A stretch of DNA of 64,000 nt from Streptomyces vinaceus (GTDB lineage: Bacteria > Actinomycetota > Actinomycetes > Streptomycetales > Streptomycetaceae), in the NCBI RefSeq assembly GCF_008704935.1, contig NZ_CP023692.1, positions 7,355,501 through 7,419,500 of the forward strand, in the 5' to 3' direction. Below, in pieces: positions 9,710 to 17,704 of this stretch. Both the position numbers and the translations under genes were made by a program. The stretch's first letter is position 1. Each line of letters starts with the position of its first letter. The notes under the pieces were generated by a model. It did not search any database. It had not been told where the DNA came from and was given only the letters and a program-made list of their open reading frames with translations.

Positions 9710-10059
9710 CGGGCGAGGGCGCTTTCTTCGGCGGAAGGTGCGGGAGCGGCGGGCTGCTGCCCGCCGGTGACGGCCGGGTCGGCGAAGGACGTCGAGGAGG
9801 TCGACCAGTACGCCGCCCCGATGGACCTGTACGCCGCCCCAATGGAGGAGGCGACCGGCAGCGGCGCGAGGTGCGCACGGCCGGCGCGGGCCAAGCCGAG
9901 CCCGAAGACGGCTGCGAGGGAGATGGCCGGCAGCTGGGTTCCGGCGTCGAGGGTCAGTCCGGACGCCTGGATCCCGGAGCCGACCACCGCCGCGACCAGC
10001 GCAGCCGTCACCGTCCCCTCCACCGCCGCCCGCCGAATCAGCGGCGCGGACGCCCTCAC
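9706..10059 (-). pseudogene. Internally deleted aquaporin/arsenite channel remnant
   Basis: The 117-codon frame still has a start (GTG overlapping the arsR stop) and a stop overlapping arsC. It encodes only the first membrane helix of an MIP channel (TVTAALVAAVVGSGIQASG...AVFGLG), then jumps to a late part of the family (LARAGRAHLAPLPVASSIGA, TSSTSFADPAVT). The first NPA box and most helices are missing, the second NPA reads DPA, and a SIGAAY unit is duplicated. A full channel is about 250 residues. It cannot form a pore. Family identity is from memory of arsenic-operon aquaporins. Confidence 0.7.
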
Positions 10060-10439
10060 GTGAGGGCCTTCGCGGGTCCGGCGGGGATCTGGAGCAGAGC
10101 CGACAGCTTCGCCAAGGCCTCGGGGAGCACCCAGTAGTACACCCAGGTCCCGCGGCGCTCGGAGTCGACCAGCCCGGCGTCGCGCAGCACCTTGAGGTGG
10201 TGGGAGATCGTCGGCTGGGAGACGTCGAACGGGCCGGTGAGATCGCACACGCACGCCTCGCCGCCCTCGTGCGAGGCGATCAGGGACAGCAGCCGCAGCC
10301 GGACCGGGTCCGACAGCGCCTTGAACATCCGCGACAGCTCCGCCGCGGCCTCCTCGCCCAGCGGCTCGCGGACCATCGGCGCGCAGCACACCGCATCGTC
10401 GTCCTGCCCGAGCACCGGCAGACCAGCTTGTTTCGACAT
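10056..10439 (-). CDS. arsR: ArsR-family metalloregulator
   Basis: A 127-residue winged-helix repressor. It has the metal-binding motif ACVCDLTGPF at the start of the recognition region (about residue 62) and the HTH segment VSQPTISHHLKVLRDAGLV. Binding of As(III)/Sb(III) to the cysteines should release DNA. It heads the arsR-aquaporin-arsC run, with 4-nt overlaps between genes. A perfect palindrome lies 4 bases upstream of its start codon, suggesting autoregulation. Confidence 0.9.
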   Translation of the reverse strand: MSKQAGLPVLGQDDDAVCCAPMVREPLGEEAAAELSRMFKALSDPVRLRLLSLIASHEGGEACVCDLTGPFDVSQPTISHHLKVLRDAGLVDSERRGTWVYYWVLPEALAKLSALLQIPAGPAKALT

Positions 10440-10442
10440 TCC

Positions 10443-10452
10443 TCAATATTGA
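10443..10452. promoter_or_regulatory. ArsR operator candidate
   Basis: TCAATATTGA is a perfect 10-bp palindrome directly before the arsR start codon, similar to AT-rich ArsR-family operators. GAGG sits between the palindrome and the ATG, so a bound repressor would also cover the ribosome site or the start of a very short leader. Confidence 0.6.
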
Positions 10453-10577
10453 CAGCCGTCGATCCCGGCGGCAAGGTCGGCCGCGGGTGCGGCCCGGGGG
10501 CGGCGCGGGCCGGCCGGACGAGAACGACGTCCGCCCGAACCGCCGCCGCGCGAGCTCCCGGGATTCCCGGCCACCGG

Positions 10578-12185
10578 CTACGCCGGGCCGGTGGTCCACG
10601 GCCACCTCGCCGCGCGGCCGGCCTCGATCAGGCCGATCAAACGGAACGCGGTGTCCGTGAGGCCGCCGAAGGTGTGGCGGTAGGGGCCCGCGGGGGCATG
10701 GGCGGGCTGGTATCCGGCCAGGTTCCAGGTGTAGACCGGGGTCTCCGACGGGACCGGTTCGGTCGGTCCGTGGCAGCCGCAGTGGTGTGAGGCCTGTTCG
10801 TCGGTGACGATCAGAACTCGGTCGTGCCCGCGGTAGTGGGTGCGCACGGCCTTCGCGGTCTCGGTTCCGCCAAGGCTGTGGAATCGTTTCAGCACTTCGA
10901 GTACGGGCTCGCCCGCTTGGAATCGCACCACTGCGTTCGACGAGCCGAACTCCACCAGGTCCGCGTGCTCGGCGCGCATCGCCAACGCGGCACCGAACAC
11001 GGCCGCCGCGTCCGCCCGGCGCAGCTTGGACCGCTCCGAGACGGTGTCCCAGAACATGGAGTCGGAGCGGTCCACCAGGATCAGCGTGCGGCCGGGCAGG
11101 GCCGGTACGTTGGCCAGGGAGTGGCCCAGTGCCTGTTCCAGCGGGGCCGACCAGCGCGGTGATGGCGCGTGCCGGTGGGCGGCCAGGTAGCGGAACGGGA
11201 ACTGCCGGGAGCGGGCGACTTCGGCGGGGTCCGCGATCCGCGCGGCGACCTGCGCGGCCACCTCGTCCGAGACTCCCGCCTCGTCGAAGTTCCGCAGGTT
11301 GCGCACGAGCGCCATCGGTCCCATCGAGGGGATCACCGCCTCCCAGACGGCCGCGTCCATCGGCCCGTGGAGCCAGCCCGCCAAAGCCTCCCAGGTCATG
11401 CCGGCCGAGGCCAACCGCTCGGCGCCGTCCGGTCCGGTCACCACGGCCCGCCGCTCGTCCGCGGGTACGGCGAGCAGGGCCTGGTGCGCGGTCAGCAGCC
11501 GGTCGGAGGCCGGTACGAGCGCCTGGTCCGGGTGGTGGCGGCGGTCCAAGGCGTACCGGAAGAGCGCGTCCTGCCAGGGCTTTTGCGGGTCGGGGGCCGC
11601 GTGGACCAGGTTGAGTACGTCGCCGAGGCGAAAGGCTCTGGACGCGGTGTCGTACTTCAGTAGGGCGCGGGAGGAGTAGAGGCGTCGTACGGCGTCGGCG
11701 ATGCCGCGCTTCACGGGTTGCGGGACCCTGCGCCCGTACGCCGAGGTCCAGTGGGCGAGCAGTTCGCCGGGCTCGTCGGCGCGCTGGAGTACCGAGTCGA
11801 TCACGGACCGGTTGGACGGGCCGTCGCAGGCTCCCGCCGTGAGCCGGGCCCGGACGTACGTGGCGGCGCCCACCAGCGACGCCGTACGCATGTTGCCCTC
11901 GGTGCGGAGCCAGCGCAGGAGACCGGCCGTCCATACGGGGTCCTCGACGGCGAGTTGGCCTACGAGGCGGGCGTAGCGGTCGTCGCGCCCGCGGGCGCTC
12001 TCGTAGAAGGTCTGCTGGGAGACGAAGTTCCCGACCGCCAGGAGGAAGAGCTCCTCGCGCGGCTCTCGTGCGAAGGCCGGGGCGGCTTCGTAGGTGTGGA
12101 ACGGGCGCCCAGGCGGACAGCGGTGGACGCCGGCCGGTGGGGACAGTGTCCGGGCGGCCGCCGAGACGTGCGGGGCCACGAGCAT
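10578..12185 (-). CDS. TROVE (Ro60/Rsr-like) RNA-binding protein
   Basis: A 535-residue protein with an N-terminal TROVE HEAT-ring domain (about 40-350; ELFLLAVGNFVSQQTFYESA, GNMRTASLVGAA) and a C-terminal vWA domain (about 360-530) with the MIDAS-type motif VDRSDSM. Bacterial Ro60 homologues bind Y-like RNAs and work in RNA quality control. ATG 12185 lacks a good ribosome site. A CTG at 12227 preceded by GGGGGGA would add PRYTQRVSKVWSE, which resembles the usual family N-terminus. The start is therefore uncertain. Confidence 0.85.
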   Translation of the reverse strand: MLVAPHVSAAARTLSPPAGVHRCPPGRPFHTYEAAPAFAREPREELFLLAVGNFVSQQTFYESARGRDDRYARLVGQLAVEDPVWTAGLLRWLRTEGNMRTASLVGAATYVRARLTAGACDGPSNRSVIDSVLQRADEPGELLAHWTSAYGRRVPQPVKRGIADAVRRLYSSRALLKYDTASRAFRLGDVLNLVHAAPDPQKPWQDALFRYALDRRHHPDQALVPASDRLLTAHQALLAVPADERRAVVTGPDGAERLASAGMTWEALAGWLHGPMDAAVWEAVIPSMGPMALVRNLRNFDEAGVSDEVAAQVAARIADPAEVARSRQFPFRYLAAHRHAPSPRWSAPLEQALGHSLANVPALPGRTLILVDRSDSMFWDTVSERSKLRRADAAAVFGAALAMRAEHADLVEFGSSNAVVRFQAGEPVLEVLKRFHSLGGTETAKAVRTHYRGHDRVLIVTDEQASHHCGCHGPTEPVPSETPVYTWNLAGYQPAHAPAGPYRHTFGGLTDTAFRLIGLIEAGRAARWPWTTGPA

Positions 12186-12739
12186 CTCGGACCAGACTTT
12201 GGAGACGCGCTGGGTGTAACGAGGCAGTGAATCCCCCCGGATTCAAAGGAACGGGCACCGCCTCGACCGCGAGGTCCGGTCGGGCGGCGGGCGAAGACGG
12301 ACCGCGCCTGCCGAGAACAGAAAGGGGCGGCGGCGTCACTTGGTTTCGGAAGGAAGTAGCCGCAGCCGGGCGCATCGGAGGCGCGGTCGCGAGGCCAACA
12401 TATGGGGCCGCACGAAGCGGATGCCAGTGATTAAACGTCGGGGCCCGGCCTGGACTTCGGGCCGATCGGCGTCTGCCGGCAACCGGGGCCGGAGCCGTCG
12501 TGCCCGCGCGGCGAATGCAACGGAGCCACCTGTACCGCGGCCGCCCGCGGGCGCCTCTGCTGCGCCAACCCGGCAACGTGATGCGGACGTGTACCGGTGA
12601 ACAGCGGTGGAACGGACGCGGCCGACGTACCGTCGAGCTACGGGCCGAGCCCTGCGGCCGACACCGCGCACCCCGGCGTCGGCCTCCCGGGCCGGCGCCT
12701 CGACGCCATGACCGGACCGGACCAGGAGCGGAGCAGCCC
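12186..12739. other. Divergent intergenic region upstream of the TROVE gene
   Basis: About 550 nt without a convincing gene. It contains a perfect inverted repeat TGAATCC-CCCC-GGATTCA at 12228-12245, immediately upstream of the possible CTG start of the TROVE gene, and an AT-richer patch near 12400-12440. Bacterial TROVE genes are often next to a Y-RNA gene. I could not recognise one here, but this is where it would be expected. Confidence 0.4.
12228..12245. repeat. Perfect inverted repeat before the TROVE gene
   Basis: 7-bp arms TGAATCC and GGATTCA with a CCCC spacer. In the minus-strand transcript the hairpin would hold the GGGGGGA ribosome site for the candidate CTG start, so it may act as an operator or as a translational switch. 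Confidence 0.45.
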
Positions 12740-13345
12740 ATGCTTCTCTACGCCCAGACCCCAGCACGGCGGAACCGCCAGATCCTCGCGGACCTGATCG
12801 CCCTGGTCGTGATCGCCGGTGCGGTGTGGTTCGCGCTGGCCGTCCACGACGCGATCATGCTGCTGGCCGAGCCGGGACGAAAGGTGGAGAGCGCCGGCCA
12901 AGGCTTCGCCAGCGCTCTCGACAACGCCGGTGAAACAGCCTCGGACGTGCCGTTGGTCGGCGGCCTCCTGAAGAAGCCGTTCCATTCCGCGGCCGACGCC
13001 GGCACCGGGCTCGCCGACGCCGGGCAGTCCCTGCAGGACGCCGTCAGCCAGTTGGCCACCCTGGTCGCCGTCGTTCTGATCGTCGTCCCCGTGGCCTTCG
13101 TACTGCTGGTGTGGCTCCCCCTGCGCCTGCGCTGGATGCGTCGCAGCGCCACCGTCCGAAGCCTGTACGACGGACCCGGAGGCGCCGACCTCCTCGCGCT
13201 GCGCGCCCTCACCGGCCCGCCTGGCGACCTCCGCGCGATCCCCGCCCCGCCGGGCGGCCTCGCGGACGGTTGGCGCCGCGGCGACCAGCAGGTCATCGCC
13301 GCCTTGTCGGAGATCGCGCTCAGGCGGGCGGGCCTGCGGCCCTGA
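12740..13345 (+). CDS. Two-helix membrane protein of unknown function
   Basis: A 201-residue protein with hydrophobic helices at about residues 15-40 (LIALVVIAGAVWFALAVHDA) and 115-140 (TLVAVVLIVVPVAFVLLVWL). They flank an extracytoplasmic Gly/Ala-rich loop and are followed by a basic cytoplasmic tail. ATG 12740 follows GGAGCGGAG. Similar uncharacterised proteins are common in Streptomyces. Nothing nearby hints at a role. Confidence 0.75.
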   Translation: MLLYAQTPARRNRQILADLIALVVIAGAVWFALAVHDAIMLLAEPGRKVESAGQGFASALDNAGETASDVPLVGGLLKKPFHSAADAGTGLADAGQSLQDAVSQLATLVAVVLIVVPVAFVLLVWLPLRLRWMRRSATVRSLYDGPGGADLLALRALTGPPGDLRAIPAPPGGLADGWRRGDQQVIAALSEIALRRAGLRP

Positions 13346-13390
13346 CAGGCGCAACTGACGACGCCCTCGCCCCTGCCCACCGTCCTCAAT

Positions 13391-13411
13391 GCCCGGGCAG
13401 CACCCCCGGGC
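13391..13411 (+). terminator. Candidate terminator
   Basis: GCCCGGG and CCCGGGC form a 7-bp stem around a 7-nt loop, 45 bases after the stop of the upstream membrane-protein gene. Confidence 0.4.
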
Positions 13412-13595
13412 GGACACCTGCGGACAGGAGTGGACACCCGTCGCCTCCGTATGGCCTGGCAGGTGGACAGCGGTCTGCCGGAACCTTGGATCACGCCGAC
13501 GAGCGCACCGAAAGGGTGGCGCCGAAGGCCCGAGCGAACGTGCTCGCCAATGACCGAGAAGCGCACATCGTCGCTTCACATCACGGGAGAATCCG

Positions 13596-14816
13596 ATGAA
13601 GCAGCTGCTGTTCCCGAACAACATCCAGTTCTGGTACGAGACCCTGCGCTCGATGAGCCACATCGCTTACGGTGGCGCCGACTTCGGCGAGGTGGTCTCC
13701 ACGGGTGAGCGGATCATCGAGGGTGACTACGACAGCTGGTACGTCGAGTGGATGGCCACCGCGGACCGTGTGTCGCAGGACGCGGAGAAGGCGCTGGCGG
13801 CCGGTCACCGCATCAGCGCCCGGGACGGTTTCCTGCGCGCCTCGAACTACTACCGTTCGGCCGAGTTCTTCCTGCACGGCCACCCCTGCGACCCGCGTCA
13901 CGACGGCGCCTACGACCGCTCGGTGGCCTGTTTCAAGGCGGCGGCGGCGCTGTTCACCCCGGTCATCGAGCCGGTCGAGATCCCCTACGAGGACACGACC
14001 CTCCCCGGCTACTTCTACCGGGTCGACGACTCGGGGACGCCCCGGCCGACGCTGATCATGCACAACGGTTTCGACGGGACCGCGGAGGAGCTGCACTTCT
14101 TCGGGGCGATGGCCGGTGTCGAGCGGGGATACAACGTGCTGGCATTCGACGGCCCCGGCATGCCGGGCCCGCGTCACCGCCAGGGCCTGGTCTTCCGCCC
14201 GGACTGGGAGAACGTGATCACGCCCGTGGTGGACTTCGCCGAGACCCTCCCCGGGGTCGATGACAGCCGCATCGCACTCCTCGGTGTCAGCATGGGCGGC
14301 GTCCTCGCCCCCCGGGCCGCCGCGTTCGAGCACCGTCTGGCCGCGCTGATCGCCGTGGACGGCCTCTACGACCTCGGCCAGACCTCCGTCCGCAACGTTC
14401 CCGGCACCCGCGAGGAGGCCGAGCGGCTCCTGCGGGCCGAGTCCGCTCCGGAACTCGATGCCGCCTTCGAACAGGCCATGGCCAATGACCCGATCGCGCG
14501 CTGGGCGATCAACCACGGCATGTACGTCATGGGCGTGGAAACCCCCCGCGCGTTCAACGCCTCCTACCTGGACTACACCCTCGCCGGGGGCATCGCCGAG
14601 CGGATCCAGTGCCCCACCCTCGTGTGCGACGCCGAAGAGGACATGTTCTTCAAGGGCCAGCCCGAGCAGCTCTACGACCACCTGACCTGCCCCAAGGCGC
14701 TCATGGTGTTCACCACGGAGGAAGGCGCCGGCGCGCACTGCCACCCCGGTGCGATGCGCCTGGCCACCGCCCGCATCTACGACTGGCTCGACGACACCCT
14801 CGCTGCCGCAGCCTGA
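13596..14816 (+). CDS. Alpha/beta hydrolase, FrsA/pseudooxynicotine-hydrolase type
   Basis: A 406-residue hydrolase with a helical N-terminal cap region (SWYVEWMATADRV, RASNYYRSAEFFL), as in 2,6-dihydroxypseudooxynicotine hydrolase relatives. The nucleophile elbow is GVSMGG (Ser about 232), the acid is probably in CDAEEDMF, and the His lies in GAGAHCH. The full triad is present. It probably cleaves C-C or ester bonds in a small substrate that cannot be named. ATG 13596 has GGGAGA six bases upstream. An AraC regulator lies convergently downstream and may control it. Confidence 0.8.
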   Translation: MKQLLFPNNIQFWYETLRSMSHIAYGGADFGEVVSTGERIIEGDYDSWYVEWMATADRVSQDAEKALAAGHRISARDGFLRASNYYRSAEFFLHGHPCDPRHDGAYDRSVACFKAAAALFTPVIEPVEIPYEDTTLPGYFYRVDDSGTPRPTLIMHNGFDGTAEELHFFGAMAGVERGYNVLAFDGPGMPGPRHRQGLVFRPDWENVITPVVDFAETLPGVDDSRIALLGVSMGGVLAPRAAAFEHRLAALIAVDGLYDLGQTSVRNVPGTREEAERLLRAESAPELDAAFEQAMANDPIARWAINHGMYVMGVETPRAFNASYLDYTLAGGIAERIQCPTLVCDAEEDMFFKGQPEQLYDHLTCPKALMVFTTEEGAGAHCHPGAMRLATARIYDWLDDTLAAAA

Positions 14817-14832
14817 GCGGGCCGTGGAAGCA

Positions 14833-14849
14833 CAGGTGCCCTGCACCTG
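14833..14849 (+). terminator. Terminator hairpin of the hydrolase gene
   Basis: CAGGTGC and GCACCTG form a perfect 7-bp stem with a 3-nt loop, 17 bases after the stop codon. An outer GGGCC/GGCCC pair could extend it. Confidence 0.6.
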
Positions 14850-14856
14850 ACATGGC

Positions 14857-14999
14857 CCGGAGCAGCCCCGCCCGCGCCGACCCGGCACCCGCCGGTGCTT
14901 CCGCCGTGTCCGACCGCACAACCACCGCGTCCACTCATGCGCCTTCGGCCGGCCCGTGGACCGGCGGGTGCCGGGTCGGCGCGGGCGGGGCTGCTCCGG
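14857..14999. repeat. 40-bp perfect inverted repeat spanning the AraC gene end
   Basis: Arm 14857-14896 is the exact reverse complement of arm 14960-14999, with a 63-nt loop. The right arm is coding sequence for the last part of the AraC protein (around APPAPTRHPP), while the left arm is non-coding. It therefore looks like an inverted duplication of a gene end. It would fold into a very stable hairpin in transcripts from either side. Confidence 0.9.
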
Positions 15000-15969
15000 T
15001 CGAGCGGGCGTATTCGGTGGGAGTCTGACCGTAGTGCTTCTTGAAGGCTCGGGTGAAGTGACTGCCGTCCGCGAACTGCCAGTGTGCGGCGAGTTCCGAG
15101 ATACTGAGGCGCCCTGACGGCGCGACCAGGGCGAGCCGGGCCTCATGCAGTCGCCGGTGGCGGATGTAGGTGCTCACCTGCTCACCCACCGCGGCGAATG
15201 CCCGGTGCAGCGTACGGACGGAGACGTTGAGTTCACGTGCAAGCAGCGCCGGCGAAAGTTCGGGATCAGCGAGCCGACGATCCGCGAGGTCCTTGGCCGC
15301 CTGGGTGAGCGCGGGAGCCAATCGGGGTTCCACGTCGTCGAACCGGCCCTTCGCCACTGCCTTGGCCAGCTCGACCAGGGTGTTTTGGGCAGCTGTCACA
15401 CCGGCCGGGCCGAGGTCGGCCACGGTTGTGTGGATCATGTCGGTGAAGGCCGTCAGCAAGCGCATCTCGGCCGAGTCCGCCGGCCCGGTGATGGCCCGGG
15501 TCCCGAGCAGGGGTTTCAGCTCGTCGGGGGGCAGGACGAGGAACTTCGCCGTGAGGTGCGCCGACGTGTCGAAGGCCGTCAGGCGCCCGAGGTGCCGGAC
15601 GAGGAACTGCCCGGCCGACACGGTCTGGTCGCCGTAACCGGGCGGGCCGCCCAGAGTCCATGCACCGCGCCGCACGACGTACATGGCGATCAGGTCCTGA
15701 TCGCCGCCGGGGACGTCCGCGGTCCGGGTCGCCGACGCGGCGTGCAGATCGGCGATTGCCGCGCCGTGCACCTTCGTCACGTTGCCCTTGACCCGGAAGT
15801 CACCGATCGTGTCCGGGGTGAAGGCCGGCAGTTGGAAGACATCGTCGCCGACCTGCGTCTTCCACCCGTGCCGGAAAGCGTCGAGCCCCCGCGGTGCGGC
15901 GTCCGGGGCGGTCGAGTCCACTGCGAACACCCCGCGCGCGCCGTCGACTTTCGCTCCCGTACCGCGCAT
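14935..15969 (-). CDS. AraC-family transcriptional regulator
   Basis: A 344-residue regulator with an N-terminal AraC-binding-like sensor (about 1-220) and a C-terminal double HTH (about 235-330). The HTH includes LARELNVSVRTLHRAFA and the signature region HWQFADGSHFTRAFKKHYG. It is probably an activator responding to a small molecule. The start at ATG 15969 has GGAG four bases upstream. A 10-bp inverted repeat lies 32 bases before it. Its last codons form one arm of the 40-bp inverted repeat shared with the convergent hydrolase gene. Confidence 0.85.
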   Translation of the reverse strand: MRGTGAKVDGARGVFAVDSTAPDAAPRGLDAFRHGWKTQVGDDVFQLPAFTPDTIGDFRVKGNVTKVHGAAIADLHAASATRTADVPGGDQDLIAMYVVRRGAWTLGGPPGYGDQTVSAGQFLVRHLGRLTAFDTSAHLTAKFLVLPPDELKPLLGTRAITGPADSAEMRLLTAFTDMIHTTVADLGPAGVTAAQNTLVELAKAVAKGRFDDVEPRLAPALTQAAKDLADRRLADPELSPALLARELNVSVRTLHRAFAAVGEQVSTYIRHRRLHEARLALVAPSGRLSISELAAHWQFADGSHFTRAFKKHYGQTPTEYARSTGAAPPAPTRHPPVHGPAEGA

Positions 15970-16000
15970 CGCTCTCCGACCCCCGTACTCATTGCTTCAA

Positions 16001-16036
16001 CGCCGTCCTGTGGTGATCGTGTTCCGCAGGACGGCG
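16001..16036. promoter_or_regulatory. Inverted-repeat operator candidate before the AraC gene
   Basis: CGCCGTCCTG (16001-16010) and CAGGACGGCG (16027-16036) are perfect 10-bp arms 26 bp apart, 32 bases upstream of the AraC start codon. Autoregulation or control by another factor is an inference. Confidence 0.5.
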
Positions 16037-16147
16037 CCATGTCTCATGTGGACACCGTGCCAATCTTCCTATGGACGGGTCGCATGACAGCGGTCAAGGG
16101 GCAGCGCTGATGCTTCTGAGCCACCCGCAGTCGGCGCGGCTCGACGG

Positions 16148-16744
16148 TCAGCGGGCGATGGAGATGGCGAAGGGGGTGAATCCGGTGGACCGGATGATGT
16201 GCGGGACGAAGAGTATGGCGGCTTCCGTGGCGCGGGCGGTCCGGATTCCGCCGAGATCGGTGATCCATTCCTTGTGCCAGCCGAGGTCGGCGAGCAGGTC
16301 GCGGACGGTCTGCTTGGCGAGGGGGTCCTCGCCGGAGAGGAAGGCGGTGGGCGTCTGGGTGAGGGTGGCCGGGGCGGTCATCACGGGGAAGAGCATGGTG
16401 TTGAGGGTCTTGACGACGTGGGTTTCGGGCAGTGCTTCCTGGAGTTGTTCGGCGAGGCTGGAGCCGGGGTGGATGAGCTCGGCGGGCAGTCCGTCGGGTC
16501 CGTCGACGGTGGCGTTGGAGACGTCGACGAGGATCTTGCCGCGCAGCTCCCCGCGCAGGGCGGTGAGGCGTTCCAGGGAGCCGGCGCCGGGGGTGGCGTT
16601 GATGACGATCCCGGCCGCCCGGGCGGCGTCGGCGGCGGCGCCGGGCGCGCGGCCCACCGCGGTGACCTGGTGGCCCGCCCGGGTGAGGGCGGTGGCCAGA
16701 TTGCCGCCGACGCGGCCGTTTCCCAGAACAGCGATCGAGGTCAT
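16148..16744 (-). CDS. NADP-dependent oxidoreductase, F420-dependent-reductase-like fold
   Basis: A 198-residue protein with an N-terminal Rossmann motif (SIAVLGNGRVGGNLATAL) and the LVDVSNA segment found in coenzyme-F420:NADP-oxidoreductase-like proteins. VVKTLNTMLFPVM and FLSGEDPLAKQTVRDLLADL also match that family. It probably transfers hydride between NADPH and an unknown acceptor. It is the last gene of a minus-strand run with the phosphatase-like and GMC genes. Confidence 0.75.
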   Translation of the reverse strand: MTSIAVLGNGRVGGNLATALTRAGHQVTAVGRAPGAAADAARAAGIVINATPGAGSLERLTALRGELRGKILVDVSNATVDGPDGLPAELIHPGSSLAEQLQEALPETHVVKTLNTMLFPVMTAPATLTQTPTAFLSGEDPLAKQTVRDLLADLGWHKEWITDLGGIRTARATEAAILFVPHIIRSTGFTPFAISIAR

Positions 16745-16795
16745 GAAGATGTGGTCCTTACACGGGTGCGGGTCGTCGGATTGCGGGGTGCGGGG

Positions 16796-17614
16796 TCAGC
16801 GGGAGAGTGTGGCCACGGCCTGGGTGTGCAGGGCGGGGGCGGCGGCCAGGAAACTGTCGCTCTGCGGGGTCCAGGGACGGCCCTGGGCGTCGGAGATCCG
16901 CCCGCCGGCCTCGGTGACCAGCAGCGCGCCGGGCAGCAGATCGGCGCGGGCGCCGGCGAACTGCCAGAACGCGTCGATCCGCCCGGCGGCCACGTTCACC
17001 AGGTGCAAGGTCGCAGGCACGGCGGTGCGCACGACCAGCGCGTCGAAGAGCATCGCCGTGATCGAGGAACCGACCCGCCGCACCACCGCCTCGTCCTCGT
17101 CCGGCCGGGCCTGGCTGGTGGCCACGATCCCCAGACCCAGCTCCGCGGTCGGCGACACGTGCAGCGGACGGCCGTCCACGAAGGCACCCCCACCGGCGAG
17201 CGCGGTATAGGTCTCACCGGTCAAGGGCAGGTGGACCACCGTCAGCACCGGCCGGTTCTCCCGCACCAAAGTGGCCGTCACCGCCCACTCCGCAAGAGCA
17301 TGCAGATGATTGACGTTGCCCTCCGCCGGATCCACCACCCACCACTCACCCGCCGGCAACGCCCCACCGCCCAGCTCGTCCTCCACCCAGCGGGCATGGG
17401 GACGCAAAACCGTCAGAGCAGGACGCAAGACGTCCAGAGCCGCCTCGTCATTCGCCGCGAGCGCCCCCATCAGCTCCTCACGGGACTCATAACGCACCAC
17501 CTCCCCGAAACGCTCACGCAGCACCGCACCAGCGGCACGCACGGCGATCTCGGTCTGGTCGAGCAGGTCGGCATCGGAGGTGACGACGTCGGGGGTCTGA
17601 AGCGTTTCGGACAT
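16796..17614 (-). CDS. Inositol-monophosphatase-family protein with altered metal motif
   Basis: A 272-residue protein of the IMPase/FBPase superfamily. The first motif is ARWVEDELGG, the second WVVDPAEGNVN, where most members have DPxDGTxN, and the C-terminal motif is ADLLPGALLVTEAGG. The second motif Asp is Glu and the Thr is Asn, so metal binding may be weakened or shifted. Natural substrates in the family are sugar or inositol phosphates. Here the activity is uncertain. It sits 51 bp upstream of the NADP oxidoreductase gene, probably in the same transcript. Confidence 0.75.
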   Translation of the reverse strand: MSETLQTPDVVTSDADLLDQTEIAVRAAGAVLRERFGEVVRYESREELMGALAANDEAALDVLRPALTVLRPHARWVEDELGGGALPAGEWWVVDPAEGNVNHLHALAEWAVTATLVRENRPVLTVVHLPLTGETYTALAGGGAFVDGRPLHVSPTAELGLGIVATSQARPDEDEAVVRRVGSSITAMLFDALVVRTAVPATLHLVNVAAGRIDAFWQFAGARADLLPGALLVTEAGGRISDAQGRPWTPQSDSFLAAAPALHTQAVATLSR

Positions 17615-17704
17615 GGCGGTACTCCGGTGTGAGGTGGGGGCGATGGGGCCGCTCGGGCCCGAGGATGAAGCGCGTGGCGGGAGCGCCGTGGGGCGGACGA
17701 AGGC

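Noticed and set aside
9706..12741. A 1011-codon minus-strand open frame over the TROVE gene
   Set aside because: Arg/Pro/Gly-rich shadow of the TROVE gene in another frame; only its last 117 codons (aquaporin remnant) are real sequence.
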